64,000 nucleotides of DNA from Helicobacter pylori (GTDB lineage: Bacteria; Campylobacterota; Campylobacteria; Campylobacterales; Helicobacteraceae): contig NZ_CP122954.1 in the NCBI RefSeq assembly GCF_030323545.1, forward strand, positions 1,488,001-1,552,000, in the 5' to 3' direction. Within the stretch, counting starts at the first letter, position 1. Each line of letters begins with the position of its first letter. Below, one piece after another: positions 38,519 through 47,858 of this stretch. The notes beneath the pieces were generated by a model. It was not told the origin of the DNA. It made no database searches and worked only from the letters and a program-made list of their open reading frames with translations. The translations under genes and the position numbers were made by a program.

Positions 38519-39097
38519 GTGATTTATATATTAGCTGTATTTTTTCCATGGTTAGCTTTTTTCTTAAGAGGTAGAATTTTTTCGGCTATATTCAGCTTTA
38601 TTCTTTGGGTCATTCTTTGTTTTCCAATGATTGTTGGAATTGTTGTTCCAATGATTGATCCAACATTTGTATCTGATCGTAGTTCTATTTTGAGTGCTGT
38701 TCTTTTGGGGGGACTTGCAGGAGGACTTATCCAGATTGGTTGGTTTGCCTCTTCTTTTTTTTTATGGGTAATATTGACTGTTTGGTGCTGTTTGGTCATA
38801 CATGGGGATCAAAGACGAGAGGAAATGGAACGACTTATTAATACTATTAAAACTATTAAAGTAGATTCCGGTGAATCTTTACACCAAGAAACACAGCAAG
38901 CGAATGAAGCTAATAAAACATGGCTGGCTATCATCTTTCTCATTGGTCTAGCTGTTCTAGCTGTTTTTTTCATCAAAAGAGAACACCAATCAAGCAATAA
39001 CCCAAACAATAGCCCAAAAAGCGGTGTTAAAAAACTCAAAAACCCTAGCCACAAGAAGCCACAAGAATTAAAGAATAGCAACAACCGCTCTAATTAG
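38519..39097 (+). CDS. Small membrane protein with Pmp3-like start
   Basis: This 192-residue protein starts at GTG after AAAGGAG. The first 50 residues contain hydrophobic segments with FFPWLAFFLRGRIFSAI, which weakly resembles the Pmp3/YqaE pattern. Two further membrane segments follow near 60-93, a charged region with Glu/Arg repeats lies near 95-130, and a membrane segment lies near 133-150. The tail is rich in Asn, Ser, Lys and Pro and probably disordered. The function is unknown. It converges with flgG and overlaps it by 4 bp. Confidence 0.7.
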   Translation: MIYILAVFFPWLAFFLRGRIFSAIFSFILWVILCFPMIVGIVVPMIDPTFVSDRSSILSAVLLGGLAGGLIQIGWFASSFFLWVILTVWCCLVIHGDQRREEMERLINTIKTIKVDSGESLHQETQQANEANKTWLAIIFLIGLAVLAVFFIKREHQSSNNPNNSPKSGVKKLKNPSHKKPQELKNSNNRSN

Positions 39098-39882
39098 CGT
39101 TTGAGAGAATTGACGGTTTGGAGCATGGCATCAGCGGTTTGAATGCTTTTAGAATTGGCTTCATAAGCCCTTTGAGCGGTGATGAGATCGGTCATTTCTT
39201 CTACCAGTCTCACATTGCTCAATTCCAAAAAGCCTTGCCTTAACTTGCCCAATCCTTGAGAATCCGGGTTGCCCACAATCGCATCGCCACTAGCGTTGGT
39301 GATGGAAAACAAATTATCCCCCATAGAATGAAGCCCCGCTGGATTGACAAAATTAGCCAGCGTGATTTGCCCGATCACATTAGAAGTCGTTTGCAAGCCT
39401 TGAGTCACGCTCACCGTGCCATCCACACCGATGTTTACTTGCGTGGTGTCCTCAGGTAAAGTGATTTGAGGGATGAGGAGATAGCCTTCGCTTGTTACAA
39501 GATTGCCCTGTTCGTCTAGCTTAAAATTCCCGCTTCTTGTATAAGCGGTGGTGCCATCAGGCAACTGGACTTGAAAAAAGCCTTTACCCGTAATGGCGAC
39601 ATCTAAATTGTTTTCCGTTTCTTTAGGGCTGCCTTGCGAAAACATTTTAGTGATCGCGCTAGGACGCACGCCTAAGCCCACTTCCATGCCATCTGGCGAT
39701 AAAGTCGTGTTGCTTGTGTTGGTGCCGGCGTATTGCATCGCTTGGTAAAACAAGTCATTAAAATCCGCACGAGATTTTTTAAACCCAGTGGTATTGACAT
39801 TGGCGATATTGTTTGAAGTGGTGTCAATATGCGTTTGTTGGGCGAGCATCCCTGAAGTGGCGCTATAGAGAGAACGGAGCAT
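39094..39882 (-). CDS. flgG: Flagellar distal rod protein FlgG
   Basis: FlgG forms the distal rod of the flagellar basal body. The 262-residue protein has the N-terminal rod/hook signature SATSGMLAQQTHIDTTSNNIANVNTTGFKKSRADF (near 8-42) and the C-terminal coiled-coil pattern VRLVEEMTDLITAQRAYEANSKSIQTADAM. Length is normal. The gene stands alone here, away from flgB-flgC in the same window. Confidence 0.96.
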   Translation of the reverse strand: MLRSLYSATSGMLAQQTHIDTTSNNIANVNTTGFKKSRADFNDLFYQAMQYAGTNTSNTTLSPDGMEVGLGVRPSAITKMFSQGSPKETENNLDVAITGKGFFQVQLPDGTTAYTRSGNFKLDEQGNLVTSEGYLLIPQITLPEDTTQVNIGVDGTVSVTQGLQTTSNVIGQITLANFVNPAGLHSMGDNLFSITNASGDAIVGNPDSQGLGKLRQGFLELSNVRLVEEMTDLITAQRAYEANSKSIQTADAMLQTVNSLKR

Positions 39883-40063
39883 GATTTTCCCTTTAAACTA
39901 AAACTTAATCACCCAAAATTCTAACCAAAATAAGATTAAATTTGACTAAAAATGCGCTTTTTTAACACCCTCTTTTTTAAGTTCTTGGATTCAAAATAAC
40001 CGATACTTGACGCTATTGATAAATTTTAAGGCGTTTTATGTTGCGCTTTCTTTTTGTATCCAT

Positions 40064-41086
40064 TCACTCAAAACTTTTTAACAGCGTTCTTGGCGAAATG
40101 TTAGCGTTTTCTAAAGGGACAAAGCGCTTTTTTTGATAAGCTTCTAGGCTTGATCGCCCTATCATGGCGGCATTGTCGCTGCAAAATTCTAAAGGGGCTA
40201 AAACAAGCTTGCAATCAAACTCAGCGCACAAGTTTTCAAACGCCTTTCTTAAAGCCAAATTTTGGCTCGCTCCCCCCACAATGCCAAAAATTTTAGGGTG
40301 TTTGATTTTAAAATAGCGTTTAGTCTGCTGGATTAGATGCTCAATGGCTGTGCTTTGAAAATGATAGCTAATCTTTTGTTTTACCTCATCGTTCAAATCA
40401 TGGGCGTTTTTTTCAACTTCCAAACGCACCGCATTTTTTAAACCTGAAAAACTAAAAGCCAGATTCGGGCTGTTTTTTAAAGGGATAGGGAACATTAAAG
40501 GCTCGTTTTGATGCGCATAATCAAGGGCTAATTTTTCCACTATGGGGCCTCCTGGATAGCCTAAATCAAGCATTTTGGAAACCTTATCAAAACTCTCCCC
40601 GAAGCTATCGTCTAAACTCGTGGCAACGATTTTAATGTCCTCATAATCTCTAGCCTCTAAAATCAAAGAATGCCCCCCAGAGACTAACAGCACGCTTAAA
40701 GGCATGCAGGTTTGTTTTTCATTGATAAAGAGCGAATACACATGCCCTCTCAAATGGTCTTCTAAAATTAAAGGTAAATTCAAAGACAGGCTCAAGGCTT
40801 TTGCCATCATCAAACCTTCTATTAAAGTAACGCTCAAACCTGGCTGATTCGTGATAGCGATGGCTTTAATTTTGGAAAAATCCTTATTCAAGCTGATTTT
40901 AATGCGTTCTAATAAGAGCGGCAAATTCTCAGCATGCAAGCGCGATGCAAGCTCAGGCACAACGCCCCCATAAGAGCTGTGGTGCTTTTCTTGAGAGATT
41001 TTAAAATGAGCGATGAGTTGAGCGTCCTTTATTCTTGTAAGGGCTAAGGAGCTGTCATCGCAAGAACTTTCAACGCTTAAAATCAT
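40064..41086 (-). CDS. tsaD: tRNA threonylcarbamoyladenosine synthase subunit TsaD
   Basis: TsaD transfers the threonylcarbamoyl group to A37 of ANN-decoding tRNAs. This 340-residue ASKHA-type protein has ILSVESSCDDSSLAL at the start, the metal-binding HLRGHVYS near 108-115 and VLLVSGGHSLILEA near 130-143, with nucleotide contacts in GIVGGASQNLALR near 267-279. The length is typical, and the gene was formerly called gcp. Confidence 0.95.
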   Translation of the reverse strand: MILSVESSCDDSSLALTRIKDAQLIAHFKISQEKHHSSYGGVVPELASRLHAENLPLLLERIKISLNKDFSKIKAIAITNQPGLSVTLIEGLMMAKALSLSLNLPLILEDHLRGHVYSLFINEKQTCMPLSVLLVSGGHSLILEARDYEDIKIVATSLDDSFGESFDKVSKMLDLGYPGGPIVEKLALDYAHQNEPLMFPIPLKNSPNLAFSFSGLKNAVRLEVEKNAHDLNDEVKQKISYHFQSTAIEHLIQQTKRYFKIKHPKIFGIVGGASQNLALRKAFENLCAEFDCKLVLAPLEFCSDNAAMIGRSSLEAYQKKRFVPLENANISPRTLLKSFE

Positions 41087-41149
41087 GCCTTTATCTTTGG
41101 GTGGTGTTTTTGCTTGAATGATACTTTGTTGGCTTGTATTTTAAAATCT

Positions 41150-42073
41150 TTAAACCAAATATTGGATCGCATTCAAATAGCTTTTGTTGTCCGCTTTGTT
41201 TTGATAAGCGATATCAAACGCTGTGCCGTGGTCAGTGGAAGCACGTAAAATGGGGGCGTTCAAGCTCACATTGATGCTTTCATCAAAATAGAGCGCTTTT
41301 AAAGGGGCTAGCCCCACATCATGGCTCATGCTCACATAAAAGGGGGTTATTTTGCGCTTATTGGGGGCAAAAGCGCTATCAGCAGGCAGTGGCCCTAAAA
41401 AACATTCAAAGCCCAGCGTTTGGTTGCTCTTTTGAATGGCTTTTAAAATCTTTTCATCTTCTTTCCCGAACAAACCCTCTTCGCCCGCATGGGGGTTAAA
41501 ACCACACACTTGAACGATTTTGGCTTGAGTGCTTTTTTGAAACGCTAATAAAAACTTAACTAACGCTTTAACTTGAATGAGCTGAGAAACCGCACTTAAA
41601 GGCACATGGTCGCTAAATAGCCCCACAAAGAGTTTTGAACACCCAAGCATCATAATGATTTGATGATCTTTATAGCGTTGTTTTAAAAAATCGGTATGCC
41701 CCACAAAAGGGATTTGAGCTTGTTGCCATGCGAGTTTGTTGATAGGCAAAGTGCAAATGCCATCCACTTCTTTATCATCCGCTAACTCGCAAGCCTTTTT
41801 AAAACTCTCAAAACTATACGCCCCGCTTTGAGCGCTGACTTTGCCTATCGTGCTAGAGTTTAATAAGGGTAAGGGGGAATTGATAGCGATCGCATTGAGC
41901 GTTTTAGTTTCATAAGCGTTATGAAGCAATTGATTGGCCCGATCTAAAAGTTCGCCATCAATGAGATACAACGGATCACACAGCGCGCTCACTTCCTTAT
42001 GGCTTTTTAAAATCAATTCTAATCCTACGCCTTGAATGTCCCCACAACTGATCGCAATTTTCTTTTTAGCCAT
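41150..42073 (-). CDS. pdxA: 4-hydroxythreonine-4-phosphate dehydrogenase
   Basis: PdxA supplies the amino-acetone phosphate used by PdxJ in pyridoxal phosphate synthesis. The 307-residue protein has the start KKIAISCGDIQGVGLELI, the metal-binding GHTDFLKQ near 124-131, FNPHAGEEGLFGKED near 197-211 and the C-terminal STDHGTAFDIAYQN. It follows pdxJ by 1 nt, so the two steps of the pathway are coupled. Confidence 0.95.
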   Translation of the reverse strand: MAKKKIAISCGDIQGVGLELILKSHKEVSALCDPLYLIDGELLDRANQLLHNAYETKTLNAIAINSPLPLLNSSTIGKVSAQSGAYSFESFKKACELADDKEVDGICTLPINKLAWQQAQIPFVGHTDFLKQRYKDHQIIMMLGCSKLFVGLFSDHVPLSAVSQLIQVKALVKFLLAFQKSTQAKIVQVCGFNPHAGEEGLFGKEDEKILKAIQKSNQTLGFECFLGPLPADSAFAPNKRKITPFYVSMSHDVGLAPLKALYFDESINVSLNAPILRASTDHGTAFDIAYQNKADNKSYLNAIQYLV

Positions 42074-42074
42074 T

Positions 42075-42863
42075 TTATCGCTTAATGAGTTGTGCCATTT
42101 CTAAAATCGCTTTTTCTAATCCCACAAAAACCGCTTTTGAAATCACGCTATGACCGATATTAAGCTCTCTTAAAGAGGGGATTTTTAACAATTCTTTCAC
42201 ATTAGAATAATTCAACCCATGCCCCGCGCACGCCGTGATACCCATAAAAAACGCTTCTTTACTCATTTTTCTTAATTGCAAAAAGGCGTTGTGCAATTCT
42301 TCTTTCAATTCTTTAGGGCTTTTGTCTTTGAGTGCGCTAATGGCATGGATTTGATTGTTAGCGTTAGAATACAGAGCGTTGTGCAAGTTCGCATACACCC
42401 CAGTGTGGAACTCCACTTGCTTGACTTGATGCTCCCTTGCAAAATGCAGAGAGTCTTTTAAAGGATCAATGAACAAAGACACTTCAATGCCTTTATTGTG
42501 ATACGCTCTAATGACCTCTCCTAAACCCTTTAATGAGCAATCCAACCCCCCCTCTGTCGTAACCTCATCTCTGTTTTCAGGCACGATCGTAACCTTACTG
42601 GGCTTATTTTTCAAAGAGCATAAAAAATCAGTGATTTCAGCATTAATAGAGCATTCAATGTTGATAGGCAAAGGGCTTATTTCAAGCAACCTCAAAACGT
42701 CTTCATTTTGAATGTGTCGTTTGTCTTCTCTCAAATGAATGGTGATTAAATCCACTTTATGGGTGTTTTTAGCGATGAATAGGGCTTCTAAAATCTCAGG
42801 CTCATAAGTCTTTCTTATCTCTCTTAAAGTCACAATGTGATCAATATTCAATCCAAAACGCAT
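42075..42863 (-). CDS. pdxJ: Pyridoxine 5'-phosphate synthase
   Basis: PdxJ forms the pyridine ring of vitamin B6. This 262-residue TIM-barrel protein has MRFGLNIDHIVTLREIRKTYEP at the start, HLREDKRHI near 43-51 and HAGHGLNYSNV-like CAGHGLNYSNVKEL near 214-227. It is first in the pdxJ-pdxA pair and divergent from wecA. Confidence 0.95.
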   Translation of the reverse strand: MRFGLNIDHIVTLREIRKTYEPEILEALFIAKNTHKVDLITIHLREDKRHIQNEDVLRLLEISPLPINIECSINAEITDFLCSLKNKPSKVTIVPENRDEVTTEGGLDCSLKGLGEVIRAYHNKGIEVSLFIDPLKDSLHFAREHQVKQVEFHTGVYANLHNALYSNANNQIHAISALKDKSPKELKEELHNAFLQLRKMSKEAFFMGITACAGHGLNYSNVKELLKIPSLRELNIGHSVISKAVFVGLEKAILEMAQLIKR

Positions 42864-42954
42864 GACTATCCTTTATTTTATAATAATGATTTTTGGAATT
42901 GTAACATAAAACCCGCCTCTTACACCTATAAGATTTTATCATCAAGTTATCTTT

Positions 42955-42963
42955 TGCTATAAT
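42955..42963 (+). promoter_or_regulatory. Extended -10 promoter of wecA-lpxF
   Basis: TGCTATAAT is a perfect extended -10, 36 nt upstream of the GTG start of wecA. Confidence 0.65.
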
Positions 42964-42998
42964 ACCCAAAACAAAATGCCAATTAAATCCAATAAAAA

Positions 42999-44009
42999 GT
43001 GTTGTGGGTGCTATATTTTTTAACCAGTTTATTTATTTGCTCTTTGATTGTTCTGTGGTCTAAAAAATCCATGCTCTTTGTGGATAACGCTAACAAGATA
43101 CAAGGCTTTCATCATGCAAGAACCCCACGAGCTGGGGGGCTTGGGATCTTTCTTTCTTTTGTGTTAGCTTATCTTTTTGAGCCTTTTGAAGTGCCTTTTA
43201 AGGGGTTTTTTGTTTTTTTGGGTTTGTTATTGGTATTTTTAAGCGGTTTTTTAGAAGACATTAACCTTTTATTAAGCCCCAAAATACGCCTTATTTTGCA
43301 AGCTGTAGGGGTCGTTTGCATCATCTCATCAACGCCTTTAGTGGTGAGCGATTTTTCGCCCCTTTTTAGCTTGCCTTATTTTATCGCTTTTTTATTCGCT
43401 ATTTTTATGCTGGTGGGCATCAGTAACGCTATCAATATTATTGATGGGTTTAACGGGCTGGCATCAGGGATTTGTGCGATTACTCTTTTAGTCATCCATT
43501 ATATAGAGCCTAGCAGTTTGGCGTGCCTCTTAGCTTACATGGTGCTTGGGTTTATGGTGTTAAATTTCCCTTTAGGAAAGATTTTTTTAGGCGATGGGGG
43601 GGCGTATTTTTTGGGTTTGGTGTGCGGGATTTCCCTTTTGAATTTGAGTTTAGAGCAAAAAATCAGCGTGTTTTTTGGGCTCAATTTAATGCTTTATCCG
43701 GTCATAGAGGTGCTTTTTAGTATCCTAAGGCGCAAAATAAAACGCCAGAAAGCCACCATGCCGGACAATTTGCATTTGCACACCCTTTTATTTAAATTCT
43801 TGCAACAACGCTCTTTTAATTACCCTAACCCTTTATGCGCGTTTATCCTTATTCTGTGCAACCTGCCTTTTATTTTAATCAGCGTCTTATTCCGCTTAAA
43901 TTCTTATGCGCTCATTGTCATTGGCCTGGTCTTTATCGCATGCTATTTAATAGGCTATGCTTATTTGAACAGGCAAGTTTGTGCCTTAGAAAAGCGAGCG
44001 TTTCAATGA
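42999..44009 (+). CDS. wecA: WecA-type undecaprenyl-phosphate glycosyl-1-phosphate transferase
   Basis: This 336-residue polytopic protein of the MraY/WecA family transfers GlcNAc-1-phosphate to undecaprenyl phosphate; the H. pylori orthologue starts O-antigen synthesis. Motifs include HHARTPRAGGLGIF near 38-51, the Asp pair in FLEDINLL near 83-90, the catalytic NAINIIDGFNGLASG near 143-157 and a cytoplasmic LGDGGAYFLG near 196-205. About ten membrane segments are visible. The start is GTG; the stop overlaps the lpxF start (ATGA). Confidence 0.9.
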   Translation: MLWVLYFLTSLFICSLIVLWSKKSMLFVDNANKIQGFHHARTPRAGGLGIFLSFVLAYLFEPFEVPFKGFFVFLGLLLVFLSGFLEDINLLLSPKIRLILQAVGVVCIISSTPLVVSDFSPLFSLPYFIAFLFAIFMLVGISNAINIIDGFNGLASGICAITLLVIHYIEPSSLACLLAYMVLGFMVLNFPLGKIFLGDGGAYFLGLVCGISLLNLSLEQKISVFFGLNLMLYPVIEVLFSILRRKIKRQKATMPDNLHLHTLLFKFLQQRSFNYPNPLCAFILILCNLPFILISVLFRLNSYALIVIGLVFIACYLIGYAYLNRQVCALEKRAFQ

Positions 44010-44602
44010 AAAAGCTCAAAAGTCTTTTTTTGATCCTGCTCTTATGGGTCTATCCTTTAAGGAGTGAGCCAATCAATGAGGGGGCATACATTTTAGAAGA
44101 GATTGGCGATGTACTTAGGTTTTTGCCTATTTTTGTCGGCACGGTCAGTTTGGCGATGCGCGATTATAGAGGGTTAGGGGAATTAGCGGTCGGCACATTA
44201 GTCACTCAAGGAGTGATTTATGGCCTTAAAGGAGCTTTTAGCACCGCCCATAAAGATGGGGCTAGAGTGGAATTTGCCAAACGCCCATGCTGTAATTCCT
44301 GGAGAGGCATGCCAAGCGGGCATGCTGGGGGGGCGTTTAGCGCGGCTGGGTTTGTGTATTACCGCTACGGGTGGAAGCCGGCTATTCCTGTGATCGCTCT
44401 TGCAATCCTCACTGACGCTAGCAGAGTGGTGGCAGGACAACACACGATCTTGCAAGTTACGATCGGCAGCCTTATCGCATGGGGGTTTGCTTATTTATTC
44501 ACTTCACGCTACAAACCTAAACAATGGATGCTCTATCCTGAAATTTCTAGCGATTTTAAGGGCAGTAGCCGCTATGGGGTGAGCTTTTCTTATCAATGGT
44601 AA
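44006..44602 (+). CDS. lpxF: Lipid A 4'-phosphatase (PAP2 family)
   Basis: LpxF removes the 4'-phosphate of lipid A, the second dephosphorylation that gives H. pylori its low-charge LPS. The ATG at 44006 overlaps the wecA stop; a longer frame upstream lies inside wecA and is rejected. The 198-residue protein has a signal-type N-terminus, the PAP2 motifs with EFAKRPCC, GMPSGHAGGAFSAAG near 107-121 and SRVVAGQHTILQV with the catalytic His. lpxE and eptA elsewhere in this window act on the same molecule. Confidence 0.88.
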   Translation: MKKLKSLFLILLLWVYPLRSEPINEGAYILEEIGDVLRFLPIFVGTVSLAMRDYRGLGELAVGTLVTQGVIYGLKGAFSTAHKDGARVEFAKRPCCNSWRGMPSGHAGGAFSAAGFVYYRYGWKPAIPVIALAILTDASRVVAGQHTILQVTIGSLIAWGFAYLFTSRYKPKQWMLYPEISSDFKGSSRYGVSFSYQW

Positions 44603-44611
44603 AGGGATAAA

Positions 44612-45043
44612 GTGCTAAAAAAATTATTACTCATTTCGCTCTTTTTAGGGTTTTTAAGAGCGGAAGGCGAACATTATGAAATCATCGTTGAGCTTTCAAA
44701 GGCTTTTTTGAAAGCCAAAGACGCTTTTATTGCGATCGATAAAACCTATAAAACTTGTGTAGAAACCGGGCATGATCGCACCCAAATACGCCTTCAAAGC
44801 GCTTTTTTAGAGAACTTGTCTCAAACAGAACGGCAATTTGATGACTATTTTGAGAAAGATTTTAAAAGCGTAGAAGTTTTAAAAACCTTGCTTAAAGGCA
44901 TCCAATCGTTAGAAAAAACTTCCAACAAGCTTGCATGCATTACCCCAAAAAACGCTAAAAATTTTGAAATTTTAGAGGGAGCGATAACGCAAATCATAGA
45001 CTTAGAAAAACAGATGGATAAATTTATCAACGGCACAAAATAA
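44612..45043 (+). CDS. Secreted hypothetical helical protein
   Basis: This 143-residue protein starts at GTG with a signal peptide (MLKKLLLISLFLGFLRAEG). The mature part is predicted helical with two Cys (CVETGHD near 50, LACITPKN near 112), which could form a disulfide in the periplasm. No family is recognised. It lies 9 nt after lpxF and may be co-transcribed. Confidence 0.72.
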   Translation: MLKKLLLISLFLGFLRAEGEHYEIIVELSKAFLKAKDAFIAIDKTYKTCVETGHDRTQIRLQSAFLENLSQTERQFDDYFEKDFKSVEVLKTLLKGIQSLEKTSNKLACITPKNAKNFEILEGAITQIIDLEKQMDKFINGTK

Positions 45044-45236
45044 AGCCAATTTTTGCATGAGGATTTAATTGGATATTCATCGTAAAAAGCTCTAATTCAG
45101 TTTGAGTAATAACCTTTTAAAAGCGTTCTTAGAGGATTGAGTTCCGCCACAAACAAAGCTTAGAAACCCCATTTAAAAAACCAGAGCGTATTAAAGTTGG
45201 CTTTGAACATTCGTATTTGATTGATGAGCCAAATCT

Positions 45237-45884
45237 CTAATACTTATGCTTTCTTAGGCGTTTCACCACATAATCCCCCACGCTTTGAATGATTTGCACT
45301 AAAACAATAATCACGACCACCGCATAAAAAAGCACATCGCCCCTATAACTTTGATAGCCAATCCTAATGGCTAAATCCCCCAAACCCCCAGCCCCTAACG
45401 CTCCTGCCATAGCCGAATAGCCTATTAAAGAAATTAAGGTGATGGTGATGTTATTCGCTAAAGAGGGCAGGCTTTCTAAAAGCATCATTTTAACGACTTC
45501 CAAATTAGACGCTCCCAAACTTAAAGTGGTTTCAATCTTGCCATGCTCTACTTCCATTAAAGAATTTTCAAAAAGCTTTGCGACAAAAGGAATGGCTGAA
45601 ATGGCTAGCGGGATAATGCTCGCGCTAGAGCCAATACTTGTGCCAATCAAAAAGCGCGATAAAGGCAGGAGCAAAATAATGAGAATGATAAAAGGGAAAG
45701 AGCGAGTCATATTGATTGAAGTGTCTAAAATTTTATGCAAAAGGGGCTTGTTTAACAAATGCCCTTTTTTACTCACTAACAATAAAACCCCCAAAGGCAA
45801 GCCAAAAACAACCGCCAAAAAGCTCGCCACAAACACCATATAAAGCGTTTCTAGCGTGGCTTGAATGAGCATTTGAGAAATCAT
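45237..45884 (-). CDS. metI: Methionine ABC transporter permease
   Basis: This 215-residue permease has five membrane segments and the EAA-like loop LSLGASNLEVVKMMLLESLPSL, matching MetI. It pairs with the ATPase MetN encoded upstream on the same strand (1 nt spacing). The binding protein MetQ is encoded separately at 55.7 kb. Confidence 0.93.
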   Translation of the reverse strand: MISQMLIQATLETLYMVFVASFLAVVFGLPLGVLLLVSKKGHLLNKPLLHKILDTSINMTRSFPFIILIILLLPLSRFLIGTSIGSSASIIPLAISAIPFVAKLFENSLMEVEHGKIETTLSLGASNLEVVKMMLLESLPSLANNITITLISLIGYSAMAGALGAGGLGDLAIRIGYQSYRGDVLFYAVVVIIVLVQIIQSVGDYVVKRLRKHKY

Positions 45885-45885
45885 T

Positions 45886-46869
45886 TTAATCCTTTAATTT
45901 TTCCACTTGTAAGCCTAAAGCGTTTAAATACTCTAAAGCCCTTTGAGTCTCTGCAGTATTGCCTAAAAACCGCACCACTAAATACCCTATATCTTTGGTC
46001 GTAAGCTCTTCAATATTGCCTGAAATGATGCTCACGTCTATTTTAAAACGCCTGATCAAATTAGAAATGATCGGCTCGTCTAAATGTTCCCCTAAAAACA
46101 CGATGCGATAAACATCTTGCGATTTCTTATCTGCATGCTCGTTTTTGATGCCAAGCAATTCTTTAGTAACGGCATGTTTAGGGTTAGCAAAAATTTCTTC
46201 CACCGAGCCTCTTTCCACGATTTCGCCGCTGCTAATCACACACATTTGATTGCACAATTCTTTAACCACTTCAATCTGGTGTGTGATGAAAACGATACTC
46301 AAATCAAGCTTTTTTTGAATGCCGCTTAAAAGCGTTAAAATAGAATGCGTGGTTTTAGAATCCAGCGCGGATGTGGCTTCATCGCAAAGCAACAAATCAG
46401 GGCAATTCGCTAAACTCCTAGCGATCGCTACTCGTTGTTTTTGCCCACCGCTTAGCTGTTTAGGGTAAAAATGCATTTTATCTTCTAACCCCACTAATTC
46501 CAACAATTCATGCACCCTGGATTTAATCTTAGTTTTTTCCCATCGGGCGATTTCTAAAGCGAAAGCGATGTTTTCAAACACGTTTTTAGCGCTCAATAAA
46601 TTGAAATGCTGGAAAATCATGCCTATTTTTTGGCGCGCTTTTTGCAATTCTTTAGGCTTTAAATTTAACAGATTGACCCCATTGACTAAAACTTCGCCAG
46701 AACTAGGGCGCTCTAAACAATTGATTAGGCGAATGAGCGTGGATTTCCCCGCCCCTGAATAGCCTATCACGCCTAAAATATCGCCTTTTTTCAATTCCAA
46801 ATTCACGCCTTTTAGAGCATGAAACCCATTTTCATAAATCTTTTCAATATTTTTTAATTCTACTACCAT
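45886..46869 (-). CDS. metN: Methionine ABC transporter ATPase
   Basis: This 327-residue ATPase has Walker A GYSGAGKST near 37-45, the signature LSGGQKQRVAIARSLA near 139-154 and Walker B LLLCDEATSALD near 159-170. A C-terminal ACT-like NIL domain (about 250-327) is present, which in the E. coli protein senses methionine. It precedes metI in one operon. Confidence 0.94.
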   Translation of the reverse strand: MVVELKNIEKIYENGFHALKGVNLELKKGDILGVIGYSGAGKSTLIRLINCLERPSSGEVLVNGVNLLNLKPKELQKARQKIGMIFQHFNLLSAKNVFENIAFALEIARWEKTKIKSRVHELLELVGLEDKMHFYPKQLSGGQKQRVAIARSLANCPDLLLCDEATSALDSKTTHSILTLLSGIQKKLDLSIVFITHQIEVVKELCNQMCVISSGEIVERGSVEEIFANPKHAVTKELLGIKNEHADKKSQDVYRIVFLGEHLDEPIISNLIRRFKIDVSIISGNIEELTTKDIGYLVVRFLGNTAETQRALEYLNALGLQVEKLKD

Positions 46870-46890
46870 CGTTTTAACTTTATATCCCGA

Positions 46891-47163
46891 TCACTTGGAC
46901 ATTTGCGCATTATTTTCCACGCTATTGAGCCATAAAAACACTTGCACCACGCTTTCATACAATTCTTCAGGTATCGCGCAGTCTAATTCCACCTTTAAAA
47001 GCGAATCCACCAGCATGGGGTTAGAAAAGAGCGCTATATCGTATTCTTTAGCTTTTTGAATGATCCTTTTAGCCACTTCGCCCACCCCGCTTGCGATCAC
47101 TTTTGGGGCATGATCCTGCCCCATGTTATAGGCTAGAGCGGCGGCTTTTATGGTTTTATTCAT
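46891..47163 (-). CDS. FlhB C-terminal domain homologue (FlhX/FlhB2)
   Basis: This 90-residue protein resembles only the cytoplasmic C-terminal domain of the flagellar export protein FlhB (AAALAYNMGQDHAPKVIASGVGEVAKRIIQKA, ending with a conserved helix). There is no membrane part, so it is a stand-alone domain. Such proteins can replace the matching part of FlhB in H. pylori. It lies between ribE and metN on the same strand. Confidence 0.85.
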   Translation of the reverse strand: MNKTIKAAALAYNMGQDHAPKVIASGVGEVAKRIIQKAKEYDIALFSNPMLVDSLLKVELDCAIPEELYESVVQVFLWLNSVENNAQMSK

Positions 47164-47784
47164 CTAATACCCTAAAGTCAAAGAATCGGCGTCATTCCAA
47201 GAGAAATTTTTTTCAAACCCTTTTGTTTTTTTCAAAATAGACGCAACGCTACGAACCAACATGTCCGTTTCAATATTCACGCGCCGTTTGAGTTTATAAG
47301 TCTTAAAAAGGGTGTTCTCTAAAGTGTAAGGGATAATCGTTAGCCAAAACCCCCTTTCTTCTACCTTGCTTAAAGTCAGACTCACCCCATCAATGGCGAT
47401 AGAGCCTTGCTCAACGCACAATAAAAGCGTTTCTTTAGAAGCGCTGATGAAAAAATCCACTTGATTAGCGTTGTGAATGATTTTTTCAATGACCCCGATA
47501 GCGTCAATATGCCCTTGCACAAAATGCCCGTCCAAACTCGCATCGGCTTTTAGAGCTGGCTCAATATGGACTAAATCCTTGTAATTTTCTAACGCTACGC
47601 TGTTTTGGGTTTTTTGGCTCAATTCCACGCTAAAATGCGTTTTTGAACTTTCTATGGCAGTCAAACACGCCCCATTAATCGCAATGCTATCGCCAAGCTT
47701 GGGATTGAGATCGCTCTCTATGCTTAAAATATTGTTTTGGAAACTTTTCACTTTAGCTATTTGATGGATTAAACCGCTGAACAT
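47164..47784 (-). CDS. ribE: Riboflavin synthase, alpha chain
   Basis: This enzyme forms riboflavin from two lumazine molecules. The 206-residue protein has two repeated beta-barrel halves, the N-terminal one with MFSGLIHQIAKV and the motif GDSIAINGACLTA near 31-43, and the second with GSIAIDGVSLTLSKV near 130-144. The C-terminal helix mediates trimer formation. It ends 1 nt before the flhX start. Confidence 0.93.
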   Translation of the reverse strand: MFSGLIHQIAKVKSFQNNILSIESDLNPKLGDSIAINGACLTAIESSKTHFSVELSQKTQNSVALENYKDLVHIEPALKADASLDGHFVQGHIDAIGVIEKIIHNANQVDFFISASKETLLLCVEQGSIAIDGVSLTLSKVEERGFWLTIIPYTLENTLFKTYKLKRRVNIETDMLVRSVASILKKTKGFEKNFSWNDADSLTLGY

Positions 47785-47808
47785 CGTTAATGATTATTTT
47801 CCTTGTGT

Positions 47809-47814
47809 TAGAAT
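47809..47814 (+). promoter_or_regulatory. -10 box of tatD
   Basis: TAGAAT preceded by TGT (extended -10, TGTTAGAAT) lies 44 nt upstream of the tatD ATG. Confidence 0.5.
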
Positions 47815-47858
47815 GTTTGATTATTGTAACATATTAAATAAAACCACAGGATAAAAGC

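Noticed and set aside
43835..44005. Longer N-terminus for the PAP2 phosphatase
   Set aside because: It overlaps wecA completely; the ATG at 44006 overlaps the wecA stop as expected for coupling and yields a proper signal-type start.
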